NCBI GenBank assembly: GCA_021234155.1
Contig: JAJEKV010000411.1
Coordinates: 124,001-188,000, forward strand
DNA: 64,000 nucleotides
DNA from: Isoetes taiwanensis
Lineage: Eukaryota > Streptophyta > Lycopodiopsida > Isoetales > Isoetaceae
Direction of reading: 5' to 3'
The stretch's first letter is position 1. Each line of letters begins with the position of its first letter. Positions 34,732-47,900 of this stretch are shown piece by piece. The notes beneath the pieces were generated by a model. It was given only the letters and a program-made list of their open reading frames with translations, was not told the DNA's origin and ran no database searches. The translations under genes and the position numbers were made by a program.

Positions 34732-35175
34732 GAAGCAATTTGCCAATTCTTTGGGTCGCTCAAGTGCGAAGGTAAAAATTACGAGCTAGAGCTTCCTCCA
34801 AATTCAAGAGTCCATAAAGTCTATATCAGATTGCTTCACCATTTTTTATGTATCACCTATTTGCATGCATGGGAGGGGCTTTTTGATGCATTTACGTACA
34901 TAAATGTTCAGAAGGGAGTCCCTTTTTTAGGGTTTTGGACACTGACCTATCGAAAGGGGTCAAAATTGGCAATCCATATACATGGTTTTTCTTGTTATCA
35001 CTTGAATGCATATGGCATATCCCCTTATATATAAGTGCATCCCCAAGAATTATGCTCCTAACGGAGCGGTTCTTTTGCAAGATCGCCATTTTCTTGAACA
35101 TGAAGATCCCTTGGAACCTGAAAAGGTCTTTCAGTCAAGGGAGGCATCAGTTAGGAGGAGGACAAATGATATGGT
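34732..35175 (+). pseudogene. gypsy integrase C-terminal scrap in copy A
   Basis: Before the older MITE the frame gives NYELELPPNSRVHKV, the classic integrase-to-chromo linker of Ty3/gypsy. After the MITE, HFLEHEDPLEPEKVFQSREA resumes the extreme C-terminus (consensus L-E-P-E-x-I-L-x-R-x). It is interrupted by the MITE and frame changes. Confidence 0.65.
34830..35046. mobile_element. MITE of the CCCGGGGGAT family, older copy in repeat A
   Basis: Words in order match the 239-bp MITE at 33810: TTCACC near the start, CATTTGCAT..., a CCTTTTTTAGGGTTTT-type core, ATGGCATATCCCC, TATATAAGTGCATCCCC at the end. The same insertion is present at the same place in repeat B, so it predates the duplication. 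Confidence 0.65.
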
Positions 35176-35182
35176 GGTGCTC

Positions 35183-35437
35183 CTAGGGAGGTCGAGGTAG
35201 AACATTTCCCTCTGGTGTTTCGCAATGTATCTGGCTTTCTTGCCTTTCAGAATCAGACAATATCATTTGATTGCAAGGGGGAGCAAAGCAGTTTAGTAAC
35301 CTGTCGAACCATCGTTTGAGCTCCTTGCATTCAGCATCAAACCACTGGTTACAAGGGAAGGTTGTGGCCCTTGATGTTCTTCGTAGACGGCTTCTGCCAA
35401 AGCATCTCTCGCCAGCAGTCACAAGGACTTTGACCAA
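35183..35437 (-). pseudogene. Possible LINE inter-domain scrap
   Basis: A minus-strand frame of 84 codons contains CNQWFDAECKELKRWFDRLL. A motif of W-[FY]-D-x-E-C-K-x-x-[RK] is found between endonuclease and reverse transcriptase in many non-LTR elements. No other LINE motif is adjacent, so the call is weak. Confidence 0.3.
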
Positions 35438-36409
35438 CTAGTCCATCTGTTGGTAATTCACTTTGATCCGCATATTTAAAATGGGAGAGCAGTATAACTT
35501 GGCATTTATATTTTGAATTTGTAAAAATTGCGAGTTTATTTCTAATATTTTTGGAACTGCTTTTCTAGATTGAATAGGTAGTAGAAGAATCTTATGTACT
35601 TGTTGCAATCATTGCATGCCAACTGTGGATTGGATTGAGTTTTAGGTTCTTTAATGGTATAAGCACAAGAAGAAGGGGAAAAAGGTGAATTCCCATTTTT
35701 TTGCTCATGACAACAATGGAATTGAATGGCATTAACTGAGTTACTTTGAATTTAGATGCCACTTTGCTCTTATTGTACTTCATGCTAAGATTGTTTCAAG
35801 AGTGACAATCTAGCAATTAATTCCATTTGTAGAAACATTCAAACTAGTGGTAAGCTTGTCATGTCAAATCAATATTTAAGGTCAAAGGTAGTACATGCTG
35901 CAAATTGGTGTTGCGTTTGCTAATGTATGATCTCCGTCTGCCTAGCAGTCCTTTAGTACTTCATTCTACCTTCTCCAAACAATTGCTAGTTAGACTCTCT
36001 TGTATTAAATAGTGACCTACTTGATTGACCTTATCTTGTCTAATTAGTGCATCATTGTGATGGCCTACCACCACTCTTTAGTACTTTATACTATTTTCTT
36101 CAAGCAATTGCTAGCACTATTGTTTAGTACTTTGTACTATCTTCTTCAAACAATTTTTACTTTGTATTATTATTCACTAGCTTGTATTGATGGATACTGT
36201 CTTGGTTCAAGGTTACTAACTAGTTTTAAGAGATCTATATTTGACATATTTAGGACTACTCAAGAATTTTGTGCTATTCTTATAGCATCTCCAAAGGGAA
36301 AATCTTGTCTGCAATAGATCGAGAAAGGATTCAAAATATGTTTATCTTACCATGTGACAACATGATGCAAACAAATGTGTGAAAAGCTGAGATCAAAGAT
36401 GAAGCAATT

Positions 36410-36900
36410 TGCCAATTCTTTGGGTCGCCCAAGTGTGAAGGTAAAAATTACGAGCTAGAGCTTCCTCCGAATTCAAGAGTCCATAAAGTCTTTCATGTTA
36501 GATTGCTTAAGCACACGGTGGGTTCACCATTTTTTATGTATCACCTATTTGCATGCATGGGAAGGGGCTTTTTGATGCATTTACGTACATAACTGTTCAG
36601 AAGGGGGTCCCTTTTTTTAGGGTTTTGGACACCGGCCTATGTAAATTTTATTCGAAAGGGGTCAAAATTGGCTTCTTAAAAATCCATATATGGGGTTTTT
36701 TTTTTGTCATCCCTTAAATGCAGATGGCATATCCCCTTATATATGAGTGCATCCCAAAGAATTATGCTCTTAACAGAGCACAAGATCACCATCTCCTTGA
36801 ACATGAGGATAAAGAACTTCCCTTGGAACCTAAAAAGATCTTCCAGTCAAGGGAAGCGTCAATTAGGAGGAGGACATATAATATGGCGGTGCTCTCCACG
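36410..36900 (+). pseudogene. gypsy integrase C-terminal scrap in copy B
   Basis: The frame reads GKNYELELPPNSRVHKVFHV and RLLKHTV, then is cut by the older MITE at about 36517. It resumes with HHLLEHEDKELPLEPKKIFQ and SREASIRRRTYNMAVL, the usual C-terminal end of gypsy pol. A purine-rich run (GGGGGAAGGAGGGAGGGGG) follows and could be the polypurine tract in front of an LTR-like start at 36922. Confidence 0.7.
36517..36756. mobile_element. MITE of the CCCGGGGGAT family, older copy in repeat B
   Basis: Begins near CGGTGGGTTCACC and ends near TGAGTGCATCCC, colinear with the copy at 34830-35046 but more complete in the middle (CTTCTTAAAAATCCATATA). It splits the integrase C-terminal frame. Confidence 0.65.
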
Positions 36901-36921
36901 GGGGAAGGAGGGAGGGGGTTA

Positions 36922-37207
36922 TGTGAGCAATGAAAGAGAAAGAAAGAAATACTATCTAGACCTAACTCTGGATTAAACTATCCACACTAAACTAGTCAAG
37001 CATTATTATAAAGACATGGGATTGGGATCTTAAGGAAAGGAATAATTTACAAAAGAGGCAATTGCCTTCTAAAGTATCACGATAGAGGGTAGCGGATGGA
37101 CAACGTCAACAACAGCAACTATTCAGCAACAGAGGCATCGGCCAAAAGTGACAACAACTTGCTCAGCATCCTGACAGTCGTGCAGCATCCCAACAGTGGT
37201 TCTGGAC
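36922..37207 (+). repeat. LTR-like repeat 1, starting TGTGAGCAAT
   Basis: It starts just after a purine-rich run at the end of the gypsy pol scrap and matches 38552-38838: TGTGAGCAAT, AGAAAGA.ATA, TAATTTACAAAA.AGGCAA and ACTTGCTCAGCATCC. The position relative to pol suggests the beginning of a gypsy 3' LTR. Its far end is not defined. Confidence 0.55.
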
Positions 37208-38551
37208 ATTCCCAATCCTAAACAAACAAATTCTTTGGACATGGTTGCCAGTTGCTTCAACACATCAGAAGGTCAATACAACCAAGCTATGAGCAGCACC
37301 AGCTTCGTAGCTACACACATGGCTATTCCCACACATTCAATCAAGCAAACCTCAAAGGTAATTAGAGTGTCTAGATTATAAATTCTTACAAGAACCTCCT
37401 GTAGCAACTAATTCACATCAGGCTCAATGCAGACCAAAATATATAATTCTATACAAGCTGCAACTAGCACCTTCTAAATGGTTGGAAATAGTTGCAGGTA
37501 TGCCAAATTTCTCCGATGAAAAGAGATACATGGAAAACTTACTTTGAAGTAGTAGGCGCAACAGAAGAGCGGAAGCTCCAAGCCATGGACACGTAAGGAG
37601 ATTATAACGATCATGGCCAAGGAGCTCTTCATGCTAAGTACGAACGAAGAGACTAAGTATAAGGAGTTGCTTAAGAGGTCTAGATGGTCAAATTGGGACC
37701 AGCAGCAAAAACCTTCATATAAATGGATTGAAATTAGTACAAATGCAAGAAAATATAGGCATAAAAAGTTTACCTGCTCAATGGCTTTGGTCGAACACTA
37801 CAAGATCTAATAAACACAGAGTTAGTGTTTCTTTAGGTCTTGAAATTGACATTAAGCATTAGGGGGCACAAAACTTGACATGAGAGTATGGTTTAAACCC
37901 TAAGTTTTTATTTTTTATTTTTGACCCTACATTGTAGAGGCACGAGGGGAAAATCAAAATGATTTTAGAGACATGGCTTCATTGGGGTGTGTGTGTGGCA
38001 AATGCTTTTACTATGGAGGACCATACCTTAAAGTAAACTCATGAAAGCTTCTTGCAAAAGGAGAATGAAACATTCGAAGTCAAGAAGAACGGAATTTAGA
38101 GCAAACCCTGTCCGTCCGCTCAAGTGTTTCACATAGAGGAACTTCCGTCTGAGCCAATCAGCAAGAAAAGTCAAGCAGTCACAGAGGAAAAATAAAAGTT
38201 GGAAATTGCTTATTTGAAGTAGTTAAAGATTTAATTAAGATTTTTAATTTATGATTGTAACTCCTTAGAGGTAGATGAATTTTATAGATATAAGTTCTAT
38301 TTGAAGTACATCTTGAGACAACAACTGTGACTGCAGCATAAGTTTGTCTTATTATTTATTATCATTATAGTAAAACACGATGTAGCTTTCAAAGACTAGA
38401 TTTGAGTTATTTCTAGTTGTGAACTCAAATAGAATCGTAACTATATATGGACTTGGTTATATTATTCATATACTTCATTGACCGAGGCTGTCAATCCTAG
38501 GAAATGGAGAAATTGATATGATGGTGCTCGCAAGTGCTTGAGGAGCGATTA
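37208..38551. other. Stretch between two LTR-like repeats, no gene recognised
   Basis: No protein family motif is visible. The last 40 bases before 38552 resemble the end of the gypsy pol scrap plus its purine run (ATGGTGCTC... GGAGCGATTA), so a third, further decayed gypsy 3' end lies here. Confidence 0.4.
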
Positions 38552-38838
38552 TGTGAGCAATTAAAATAGAAGAAAGAGATATTATTTAGGTCTAACTATG
38601 GATTAAATTGTTTAAGCTAAACTAGCCAAGAAGTATTATAAAAAGGTGAGACCTTTAAGGAAAGGGATAATTTACAAAAAAGGCAAAGGCCTAATAAAAC
38701 ATCACAATAGAGGATAGCAGATGGACATTAGCAACAACAGGGATTAGTCGCTGGGAGAGGCATCAACCAAAAGCGACAGCGACTTGCTCAGCATCCCGAT
38801 AGTCGTGAGATACCCCATAGCAATTTCAGACCTGCCTC
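38552..38838 (+). repeat. LTR-like repeat 2, starting TGTGAGCAAT
   Basis: The second copy of the repeat at 36922-37207, with about 80 percent agreement by eye, including ACTTGCTCAGCATCC near the end. Confidence 0.55.
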
Positions 38839-40309
38839 CAACAATCAGCAACCCTCAAATCATGTTCTCAGCCAAGTAGATTCTTTAGAATCCTTCAAGC
38901 TTTTTAATATCCCATTTTTTCATAGCAAGATCCTGAATCTTGGACTTTTAAGCATATTCTTGAAATTTGTGTGCTAACTAGAGAGATTCTCTAGCATTTC
39001 TTTGATATTTCTCCATTTCCTTTAATATTTAGTTCTTTCTCTGGGTTCTTTTGCTCAGATAACCTAGTTGAGTGGTGAGCTTTGGCCTCAAGGGCTGGAT
39101 TCTGTTCTTTGAAGTGTCTTTCAATGATTATGCCTTAGATTGTGATTATTCTATTGCTAGTTAAGCCTTAGGTTCATATCAACAAAATGCAAAGAACACT
39201 TGATCAAGTGGAAATTCACAAGCGAAGAAGAGGCCACTTGGAAAAGAAAGAGGATTTGAAGAGGGACTTTCCTCTTTGCGAATTCCTAGGCCAAGGATAC
39301 ATGCTATCTAGTTGAACATGCAAACATGATTATAGTCATAATTATGTGATATGTATAAACTTTCTTGACCTTGACATTTAAAATATAACTATATGTTATT
39401 GATTAAGAAGTACCTTGTTTAAATCAGAATGTTTTGTTAATCATGTTAGATCAATTGTGACGATGCGGAGGACGGTGTCCATCCCTCCTCCCACCCACCC
39501 AAGGGGAGTGTAATACTCCCTGTGTTGTATGTACAACATGGGACTATTATAGAACACTTCATGTGTTGCATGTCCATGTAGGGCACTCCCTATATCACCA
39601 AGACCCAATATCAACCCATATTGGGGGTATACCAGTGCCTTTGATATCCATTAAGACCATTTTATTGCTTAAATTTCACTCTACTACCTCTTATACATGT
39701 ACATAAAAGTTACTTCATATCTTTATACATTTACACCTACCTTTACACACTTACTTAAGATTTCCCCATTTGCTACTTTCCCTTTGGGGGCTTCTCGTTG
39801 AAACAAGCGCATTCAGCTCGGCGCATTCCTCTTCAAGCTTCAGCCTTGTTCTTGCTCTACTTTACCATAATCACGCAGCCATAGACACTACAACGTATAA
39901 ATTCCTCCCCATTCTAGTGCTTTGTTAGCGACAAGTCCTTTTGTGGGTATGTGGATTGCTATGATTTTGAGCCTTTAATGTACAATCTTGTTTCCATGCA
40001 TTATTCATTGCATTTCATGGATAGATATTGTCTACAGTAAATGAATCCCTGGTCTGAAGAGTAGTTGATGCATAAAACAGAGGTCATGAACCCATTCAGT
40101 TCCCAAGTCAAGCACTGATGAGGAGACTGTGATTCGCTGCTTTCGCTAGTTGGGAATGCTATGAAGGATAAGGCGGTTATAGTCCTTATGTATTAGGTTT
40201 TGTATTTTATTTTATTTTATTTTTTTGTATACTATGCCATGGTTCCATTTATGTAGATTTAGTTATAATTGGTTTGTAATGTGGATGCAGATGCTCTTCC
40301 TCCTCCTGG
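38839..40309. other. Decayed LTR-type sequence, no gene
   Basis: At 39501-39510 the string AAGGGGAG directly precedes TGTAATACTCCC, which looks like a polypurine tract followed by an LTR start. The partner LTR is not in the window. The remaining sequence has no coding signal. Confidence 0.35.
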
Positions 40310-40965
40310 AGTTGTGGCAAGTCTTTTCGTTTAGTATTCTACCTGCGTAGCCATTTGCCCATGAAAAAGCGCAGATTCATCGCCTTAATTCACATGGGTG
40401 CACATCGTCTCCGAATTGAGACAAGCAGATGGATTGGGGAGCCATGTCAAGATAGCCTTTGTCAATGCTGCCAAGTAGGAGTCATTGAAGACGAATGTCA
40501 CACTCTTCAAAGATGTCCAGTGTATGATCGAATATGGACACGCTACGCTGAGTTGGTCAGGCCCGACCAGGCGCTACATGTGATTGTGGCGGCTTCAGTG
40601 CAGTTGCTGAGATTATATATTTAGGTCGTTGATATGCGGGCTCGGCTATGTCTTCGGACAATCACTTAACATGTACATATTCATGATGTAAATTTGTATA
40701 GTTTATCAGCATTCTTATTACTGCCACAGTTTTTACCCTCAAAAATCCTTCCAGTCAGGGGTTTTTTAATCCAAACAGTAATATGTCTTATTGCACTCCT
40801 CCATTGAGTCCCGTAAGCTGATTGGTCTCTGTGGACAACAATTTAATTCAATTCAATTTGAAGGTCTTGTGTTCAAATCTCTCTTGGGACATTGGGAACC
40901 ATCATATGTCCTTATAGGATGACGCTATGTGATATGACATGAAAAATACTATCTATCTATCTATA
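40310..40965 (+). mobile_element. 3' end of a LINE: C-terminal zinc-knuckle frame and tail
   Basis: A plus-strand frame (about 40310-40624) ends with LPMKKRRFIALIHMGAHRLR and CQCCQVGVIEDECHTLQRCP followed by VYDRIW. This is the C-x2-C...H...C knuckle and following aromatic motif of the ORF2 C-terminus of many LINEs. The 3' part ends in an (ATCT)n run at 40950-40963, a microsatellite-like LINE tail. It is a 5'-truncated copy. Confidence 0.65.
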
Positions 40966-41045
40966 TTTATGGTATTTCTTAGCCAACTATCTCGCAGTAG
41001 CTTCTTTGTCGCTCAATTATTGGACACCACCACAAACTATGCTCA

Positions 41046-41284
41046 CCCTGGGGAATTTATATTTGATTAACATATAACCCTAAGAGTTCATGAGAGGTCG
41101 GTTTTTGGGGCCATTTGCATTCGTACACTTAGGGGTTTTGGGTGTTTCTAAACAGTGATTTAGTATAAATTTTATATGGGGATTCAGTTTGCCTTTCAAA
41201 AATGCATACACAAGAAGGGTGTTTTGGCCAACCTTCAAAAGCAGCTGCCATACCCCGCTCTATGTATAAGTGCATCCCCCGAGG
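41046..41284. mobile_element. MITE of the CCCGGGGGAT family, solo copy
   Basis: The segment is colinear with the MITE at 33810-34048: CATATAACCCTAAGAGTTCA, TACACTTAGGGGTT, CAAAAATGCATACACAAG, GCTGCCATACCCC, TATGTATAAGTGCATCCCCC. Its start (CCCTGGGGAAT) and end (ATCCCCCGAGG) are decayed inverted termini. No clear target duplication remains. Confidence 0.75.
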
Positions 41285-41969
41285 CTCTCTCATAGCTTGA
41301 ACTTCAAATTGATTTATAATCTATTAGAGAAGCATGTAAATGCCATGCTCAATCGTCTTCTCTGCACTTCACCCTATACCAGAGATTCCTAATGCAGAAA
41401 GCGTGAAGCTTTCCTATGTAAACAAGAAATAGCCATTCTTCTGTGATAGCTTCGTAGCTTATATTAGGGGCATTTTCCCAATATGTCAAAATATTGAGGC
41501 ATTTTAACAAATACTCCAAAATACAGTGGTATCTTTTAATTTTCCCTTCCTTTTGTTGTTTGTGGGTTTTCTTTTATCATTTTAATGTCAAGATATTGTT
41601 TCACCTACAAAAAGGACAATTTCCAGAAGCAAAAAATGGCGATTTGTTTCTAGAATTTATGATGAATGAAAAGCAGCAACAATATTGGGAGCATAGATTG
41701 TAATGTCAAAGTAAATTTTTCAGAATCCAAATACCTAGAAAAAGGAAATCTGTCTTGCTGAGATCGTAAATCACATCTTTCATCCATATCAAAACTATAA
41801 GAGTGACGAGTGGAAACGAGCAACAACATTGGGAAAGGAAAGCATTCCTTCAACAATGGCCTTTGGTTTTTGTCATTGCTATTGAGGAGAAGGAAAACAC
41901 ACATAAAAAAAAATATAACGTTATCAGTTAGAAATTATCTCTGTTCTTTGTGTAAAAACTGAACCTAAA
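41285..41969. other. 3' flank of the S1-domain gene
   Basis: Expected to include the 3' UTR of the minus-strand gene whose stop codon is at 41970-41972. No other gene or repeat is recognised. Confidence 0.4.
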
Positions 41970-44900
41970 TTAACCAAAGGTGTTAGTTGAGGCTTGAATA
42001 AGTTCTTTCATCATTTCACGATCTAAAGATGATTGGACCAAAATCTAGAAAAACAAAGAGATAAGTGAAGAAAAAGATCTATACAATGGACAATAAAGTA
42101 AATGTAAATTAACAAAGGATGACTACCTCCTGAATTTCGTTGCCAAGCCTTGCCACAATTTTATAGCTATTGTCTACTGAAGTTGACAAGTAGACCTAAA
42201 CAATACAATCAAAATTTAATGTCATTACTGTACACTGGCATTTACAGTCTACAATGGTTTCCATATAAACAGTATTCCCTTTAGGCTAAGGTGAAGAGGT
42301 TGCCCGCACATCCCACTCCTTCCCTAAGGGCGTAACAAATTCTCCCTCCCAAGAAACAGACAGAACCTATTCTTGTTCAAGTAGATATAAGACCAGGTTT
42401 ATGAGGGGTGAGAATCACATTACCTGTTCATACTACTAAGATAGATAAGCTCAACCCCAAAGTTCCCAAGAGGCAGAGGGAGGAGAGAAGAACAGATAAG
42501 GGTTGTATGGCTGACCCATAAGTGATGTTGTTACCATCATTCTGGTTGAACTACATTTGCAATGTTTGGTTTGACGCAAGTTCCATGGCTTCGGATCTGA
42601 TTTGGCAATACTAGAACTACCCAAAAGCTTTCACTCAAACTTGTGACAGAATGTGAACACTAAATCTCAAAGCTTTCATTTGTGTAGGACTGAATTGCAA
42701 GAACCCCTCAATATTTGGTCTTTGGAAATATTTGTTCACCTTTCATATATTAGGAAAGTGAATTTTTCATATAATACTACCTGAAAATTCAGGGGCTATC
42801 ATTGAACATTTTTGTCTTCAATAAAAGAGCAACGACTCGGCTTACCTGAAAATTAGGTGCTACCGATGAACTCTTCAATCTTCTACCCCTAACAACAACT
42901 TGGACTCCTCCTGCATTTTCCAGTTTATCCAGAAACCCCTTGAATTCACGGGGCTGTATAACCTAAATATGAAAGTATCAGCCGTGAGTATAAGAGGGAA
43001 GGGCTGCCAGTGGTTCTTTTAGCTAAATACCACTTATCACGACCTAGTTGAATGCAAAACAAGCATCATATGTTTTGAACCTGTTATTAGCTGTGAGTAT
43101 AACCTAGGAGAGAAGGGTTGCCAATGGTTCTTTTAGCAAATTACCACTTTATCACATTTTAACAGGCCTAGTTGAATGTAAAACAAGCATTATATGTTTT
43201 GAACCTGTTAGCATCTCTTGGCCTTCTGTGTTCATGTCAGTATAAATAACATTTATTTCAATCTGAACTAGATATAAGGTATTGCACCTCAACAGCTTGT
43301 TAAAATGTGCATTTTTCTTTTTATAAGCCACAGTTAAGATTTTAGCTTAGCACCACAACTCTAGTAATGTTAGCACTGGTCATTCGTATGTTGCCCATGG
43401 ACAATCAGCATGATTATCTAAGCTGCTCCTGTCCTTCGCCATTCACTATTCAAAGAGCTTTCTGAGACCAAAAAAAATACCTCTATATCCTGTTCAACAA
43501 GACCATTATTTCCGGTCTGAAATTGATTATTGCCTTCCAATAAGGACTCTAATGTTTCTTGCAGAGGATCCGACTGCAGAAGAATTGATCATAAAAAAGA
43601 AGGTTATTACATATCAGTCACATATTTAACTGTAAATGCTAACCATATAACCAACTTATGGTATTGTCACATATGTCATTGACACCAGATATTCAACCAT
43701 AATCAGTTCCTTTCGATAGACAGAAGGAAAGATCTCCTAATGAACGGTAAGTAGGCCGATGGCAACTGCATTCAACAGAAAAAGGAGCAAAACATGAACA
43801 TATATTATTGGTGTCTTAGCTAGAGTGGTTGGAATATAACACCACCACGAGGAGTAGCTTTCTGTGTTTCAGCTCAATATAAAGTAAAGGCTGTAGTAGG
43901 ATTACTCGAATTATCATAATCTTTGGCCGACGGTTCGAAATTAATTCTAAGAGAACCTGTTTTGCCGAGTAGTGCTAATTACCCCCCCTTCAGAAAAATC
44001 TGTGCCTATAGCAAAGCAACAAAACCTCTTTCCATGCTGTATAAAATCTATGGAAGACAAGTCAGATGAACAAGATCATCAGCAGGGGTTTGTGATATCG
44101 AACTTAATCACATTCTGGACTCCTATAATTTCTATTGTGTCTTCTTGTTAGTGCCAGAACTATCAGTTTATAAAAGAGAAATTAAGTTGGAAGAAAACTG
44201 CATACCCCATAGACAAACCTTAAGCAGCATGGCATCCACACCATACCAAGATTGTACACAGGCATGAAAAAATATAGGAGGACTATGAAATCTGAAGAAT
44301 ACACACAGCAATACTAAATCTGCAATATGGAATACAATCTTTTGGAAATCTTTTGATTATCAATAAAGCAAATTAGTATTTTTGACATAATCACTTCTTA
44401 CATCTTTTGTCACCATATTTTCTTATGGGAAATCATTCAGCAGAGATGACAAAATATCAATTCCAAAGTGGTAATAGGTACAGCTACTTACATTCATTTG
44501 TTTCATTGAAAGGTTGATCCGCTCAAGGTTATAATCAAGACCGCAGACTTTGACTTTGATCTCCTGAGAAATAACTTTTGTGTTATAACATGTCTAAACA
44601 AAGTCTCCCATCAGCATGAAAATAGGATTGAAGTATTTCTTATTCCACATCGCAAATCAGCAGTAGCAGCAAAATGGCACGTTATAATTATGGTGCCAGA
44701 TAATAGTGCATAAACAGATCACAAAGCCTGGAAGCATGAACAACTCTAATAAAAAGCAATCCTGTAAATAAGGCTGGTGAAGGAAGGATTGTTATTCCTT
44801 GATCTTTATAGGCTCGAGAAGGAAGTAGTTGAAAAGTCCGGCCACTATTAATCCAAAATATCACAAGATAGGTGATTAATTGACCTATTATAGTAAAGGC

Positions 44901-47900
44901 TGAGAACTTGAATGCGCTGGACCCCTGATCAATGATTCCAAAACAGCAGATACAAATACAAAATCTCCCTTTTAAACCATGACATACCCTGTAGCTATCG
45001 AATGAAAATTCCTTACCCAGAGTTGAAATTTGACCTAAATGCGGCAAGGATCCATTGGAAGAACAAATGCCATAAAGGTCATAGATTACGAAGCATTACT
45101 GTGATGGTGAACACATTTTTCTACATGGGCCAGCTGTGCTCTTATGAATGATATTCTAATTCTCCTACCATTAACATAGTCATAGGAAAGATCTATTGTA
45201 ATTAAAGTTACAGGCTACCATAAAAACCGTCAACAAATATACCTGGCCCACATGCACTAGAGAAGCTGGGCTCGTTGATAGGTGCCAGGAAAGTTCTGAC
45301 TTGTGTATTGGTAGCGTAACTCCTTGCAACTGCAAGATGTATCTCTCTGCTTTCCATCTTTCATATTAAAAGAGCCAACTAATTGCCAAATCATTAGAAG
45401 AGACAAATATAACCTCTACACGGATGCCTAAATCATCGATCTTGGAGACCATGCAAGTTACCACATCTCCAACTTTTAAACGCCCCTAACAAAAGAGTCA
45501 AGCAAATTGAATACATAATTAGCAGGAACATTAGAATCATGTTTAATAAACCACCAATACCAACTGCATAATAGACTATTACCATCAATGTTTATAGAGG
45601 CATAACGAACAGGCAAGTTGGATAAACTCCTATTTCCATATGTATTAATAAGCTACTATTCTGTTGTGACTAAACTTCAACTGAATTCAGACCTGCTAGC
45701 TTGTCGCAGAGTTCCTTTGTTGAAAATATTCAAGTTCCCTTATACATTACGAACATGATGATTTTCCTTCATCCTATTAAATCTTCTATTTCCAATACAA
45801 GATAAGTGTCCCTCCTTTGTTTCTGAGATGGTCATAGGAAACAATATATGCTAGAGAAAGAATTGTCAAAAATGACTCTCCTCCTTTCTCAAAATGCAAC
45901 TTAGCTTCTCTCATAGCTGTGGAATCGAAACTAAAATGCAACTTGGTCTCTACAACCAACAGCAGGTAGTGTCTCAATGTGCAGCCAAGCATTATTAGGA
46001 AGATTCTAAGTTCAAAAAGTGCAACCTGCTATTAAAATTTATGCACCTTATTGTCTTAGACTTCTGCATTTCCCAGCTATTATCTATGACCACCCAGTAA
46101 CCAATTTCATTTCATTGTTTGGGAACTATGCTGGAGAGATTAAATTGTTCACTGTCCAGTCTATCAAGGTTTTGCATTTAGCAACACATATCACTTCTTA
46201 AGAACAATTTCATTATCTTGTTACTCTATAGATTATCTGCATTCATTCAGATTGTTCACTTAATGCTTGTGAGTGGAATAATTGCTGTTAGCAAATAACA
46301 CATGTCATGTGTCACTATTCATAGATGACTAGGCATGCCACCTAGGTGTTGCTGACATGGCTCTCCTATAAAGCCATAGTCACGCTTTATTGTTGTTCAT
46401 TCAGAGTTCACGCACTAGACTAGCTAGATCGTCTATCTCATTCTATCCTTGCATAGTCGTCTTCATCCTATTCATATTCAGTCATATCTTCATGGTATCA
46501 GAGCTTAATGCGAGGAGGAAATCGAGTGCCGAATCTTAGCAGGTGGGATCAGAACGAGTTTTTTTTTCGGGTCTGATAAGGAGGAATTCGAATTGATTCA
46601 AATTCGAATTTGAATCGTTCGTTGAAATCAAATTTCGTCAACTTCTAGGGCTGGATGTGATACACGTCAGCTAGAATATCCCTTAGCTTGCTGGATTCTC
46701 TCTTTTCTTTTGACATTTGGTCAAAACTACGTGAAGAACATCCGATCACAATTCTTTGATAATCCTTTCTCCCTCAATCCGTGATTCCTTCTTGGCTCTG
46801 TTCAATTTGAACTGTTCGGATCTGCATTCTTTTCACCACAAATGGCTACAGATGCCAATTCTTGGAAATACTTTATTCACCCTGTGTTAGATATTGACAA
46901 TTATTTCACATGGCAAGACGCCTTTGAAACCAATCATAATTTGAGAGGTTTGAGAACTGTTTTTCAACCCAAATGGAACCCTACTTCACCTGATGATTTG
47001 GAAAACGATTTCATGGCTTTGAATCATCTCAAAGCATGTATTTATCCAGATTTTCAGAGAGATATTCGAGGGTATACAACTTTTACCCCAGCATTTAATT
47101 TTCTGCATAAGAATTGCATTCAGGCAGGTGAAGGTCAGCAACTTGGTAGTCAAAGCCAAATGGATAATCTCAGGTTGGAAACTTGCACTAATATGCGAGA
47201 TTATCTGCAACAATTGAAAGCATTGAAGGAAAAATTGCTTGCTGCAGGCAGTACTCTATCAGATTTGTCTCTCATCCAGTATGCTCTCAAAGGTCTGCCT
47301 CGTGAATATGAAAATGTCTCTGATGATTACAAGCTCCAAGATAAGATCACTATCTCTTTGGCGCTGGCGCCTATTTTCTAGGCGCTGACCTAAAACTGCC
47401 GCATGACCTAATTCCGGATTTCAACTATCCAGATTGATGGATACTCCTTCGAAACCCTTTTTGGGTGCTCCAGATTTGGAACAGGCCAATTATAGCCCTT
47501 TTACTGGTCCAGAATTGACACTTTCGGCATTGCAGAAACGGATGGAATTTTTTGAGATGCATATTATTGAACTCTCCAAGAAGGCACGTAATTTTGATAT
47601 GCTCCAGCAGACAGTAGCAAGCATGATTCCACGGATTGAGGCCTTGGAGAAGTCATGGAAAAAGAATTTAACCAGGCCAACCTGGATGAATTGGAGAACA
47701 TTAAATCTGAAATTGCAGTAATAAGGAAGCTGCCATCAATTGAAGGATTAAAACAGATTGAGTTGGAGCTCCACTCCCATCGAGAAGAAACTTCTAGATG
47801 GGTGGATATTGTCAAAAAGCCAGCAAAGGAGACAATCAATGCCACATTAGAGGAGGAAAGGAAAAGATCTTTGAAAGCATGCAATATCAGAGTCCTTGGG

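Larger units (their letters stand above)
33465..35180. repeat. Direct repeat copy A (paired with 35385-36905)
   Basis: The segment shares a long ordered match with 35385-36905, for example CAGTCACAAGGACTTTGACC, GAATTTGTAAAAATTGCGAG, AGCAGTCCTTTAGTACTTCA, GAAAAGCTGAGATCAAAGAT and CTAGAGCTTCCTCC. Copy A has an extra 239-bp MITE (33810-34048) and about 70 bp near 34200-34270 that copy B lacks. The right part includes gypsy integrase C-terminal sequence, so both copies derive from a gypsy 3' region. Confidence 0.85.
35385..36905. repeat. Direct repeat copy B (paired with 33465-35180)
   Basis: Colinear with copy A, with few differences outside the larger gaps, so the duplication is fairly recent. 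It retains the empty MITE site and a longer integrase C-terminal frame. Confidence 0.85.

Noticed and set aside
44688..45047. 119-codon minus-strand frame between exons 8 and 9 of the S1-domain gene
   Set aside because: It lies within an intron, overlaps no exon and has no conserved motif.
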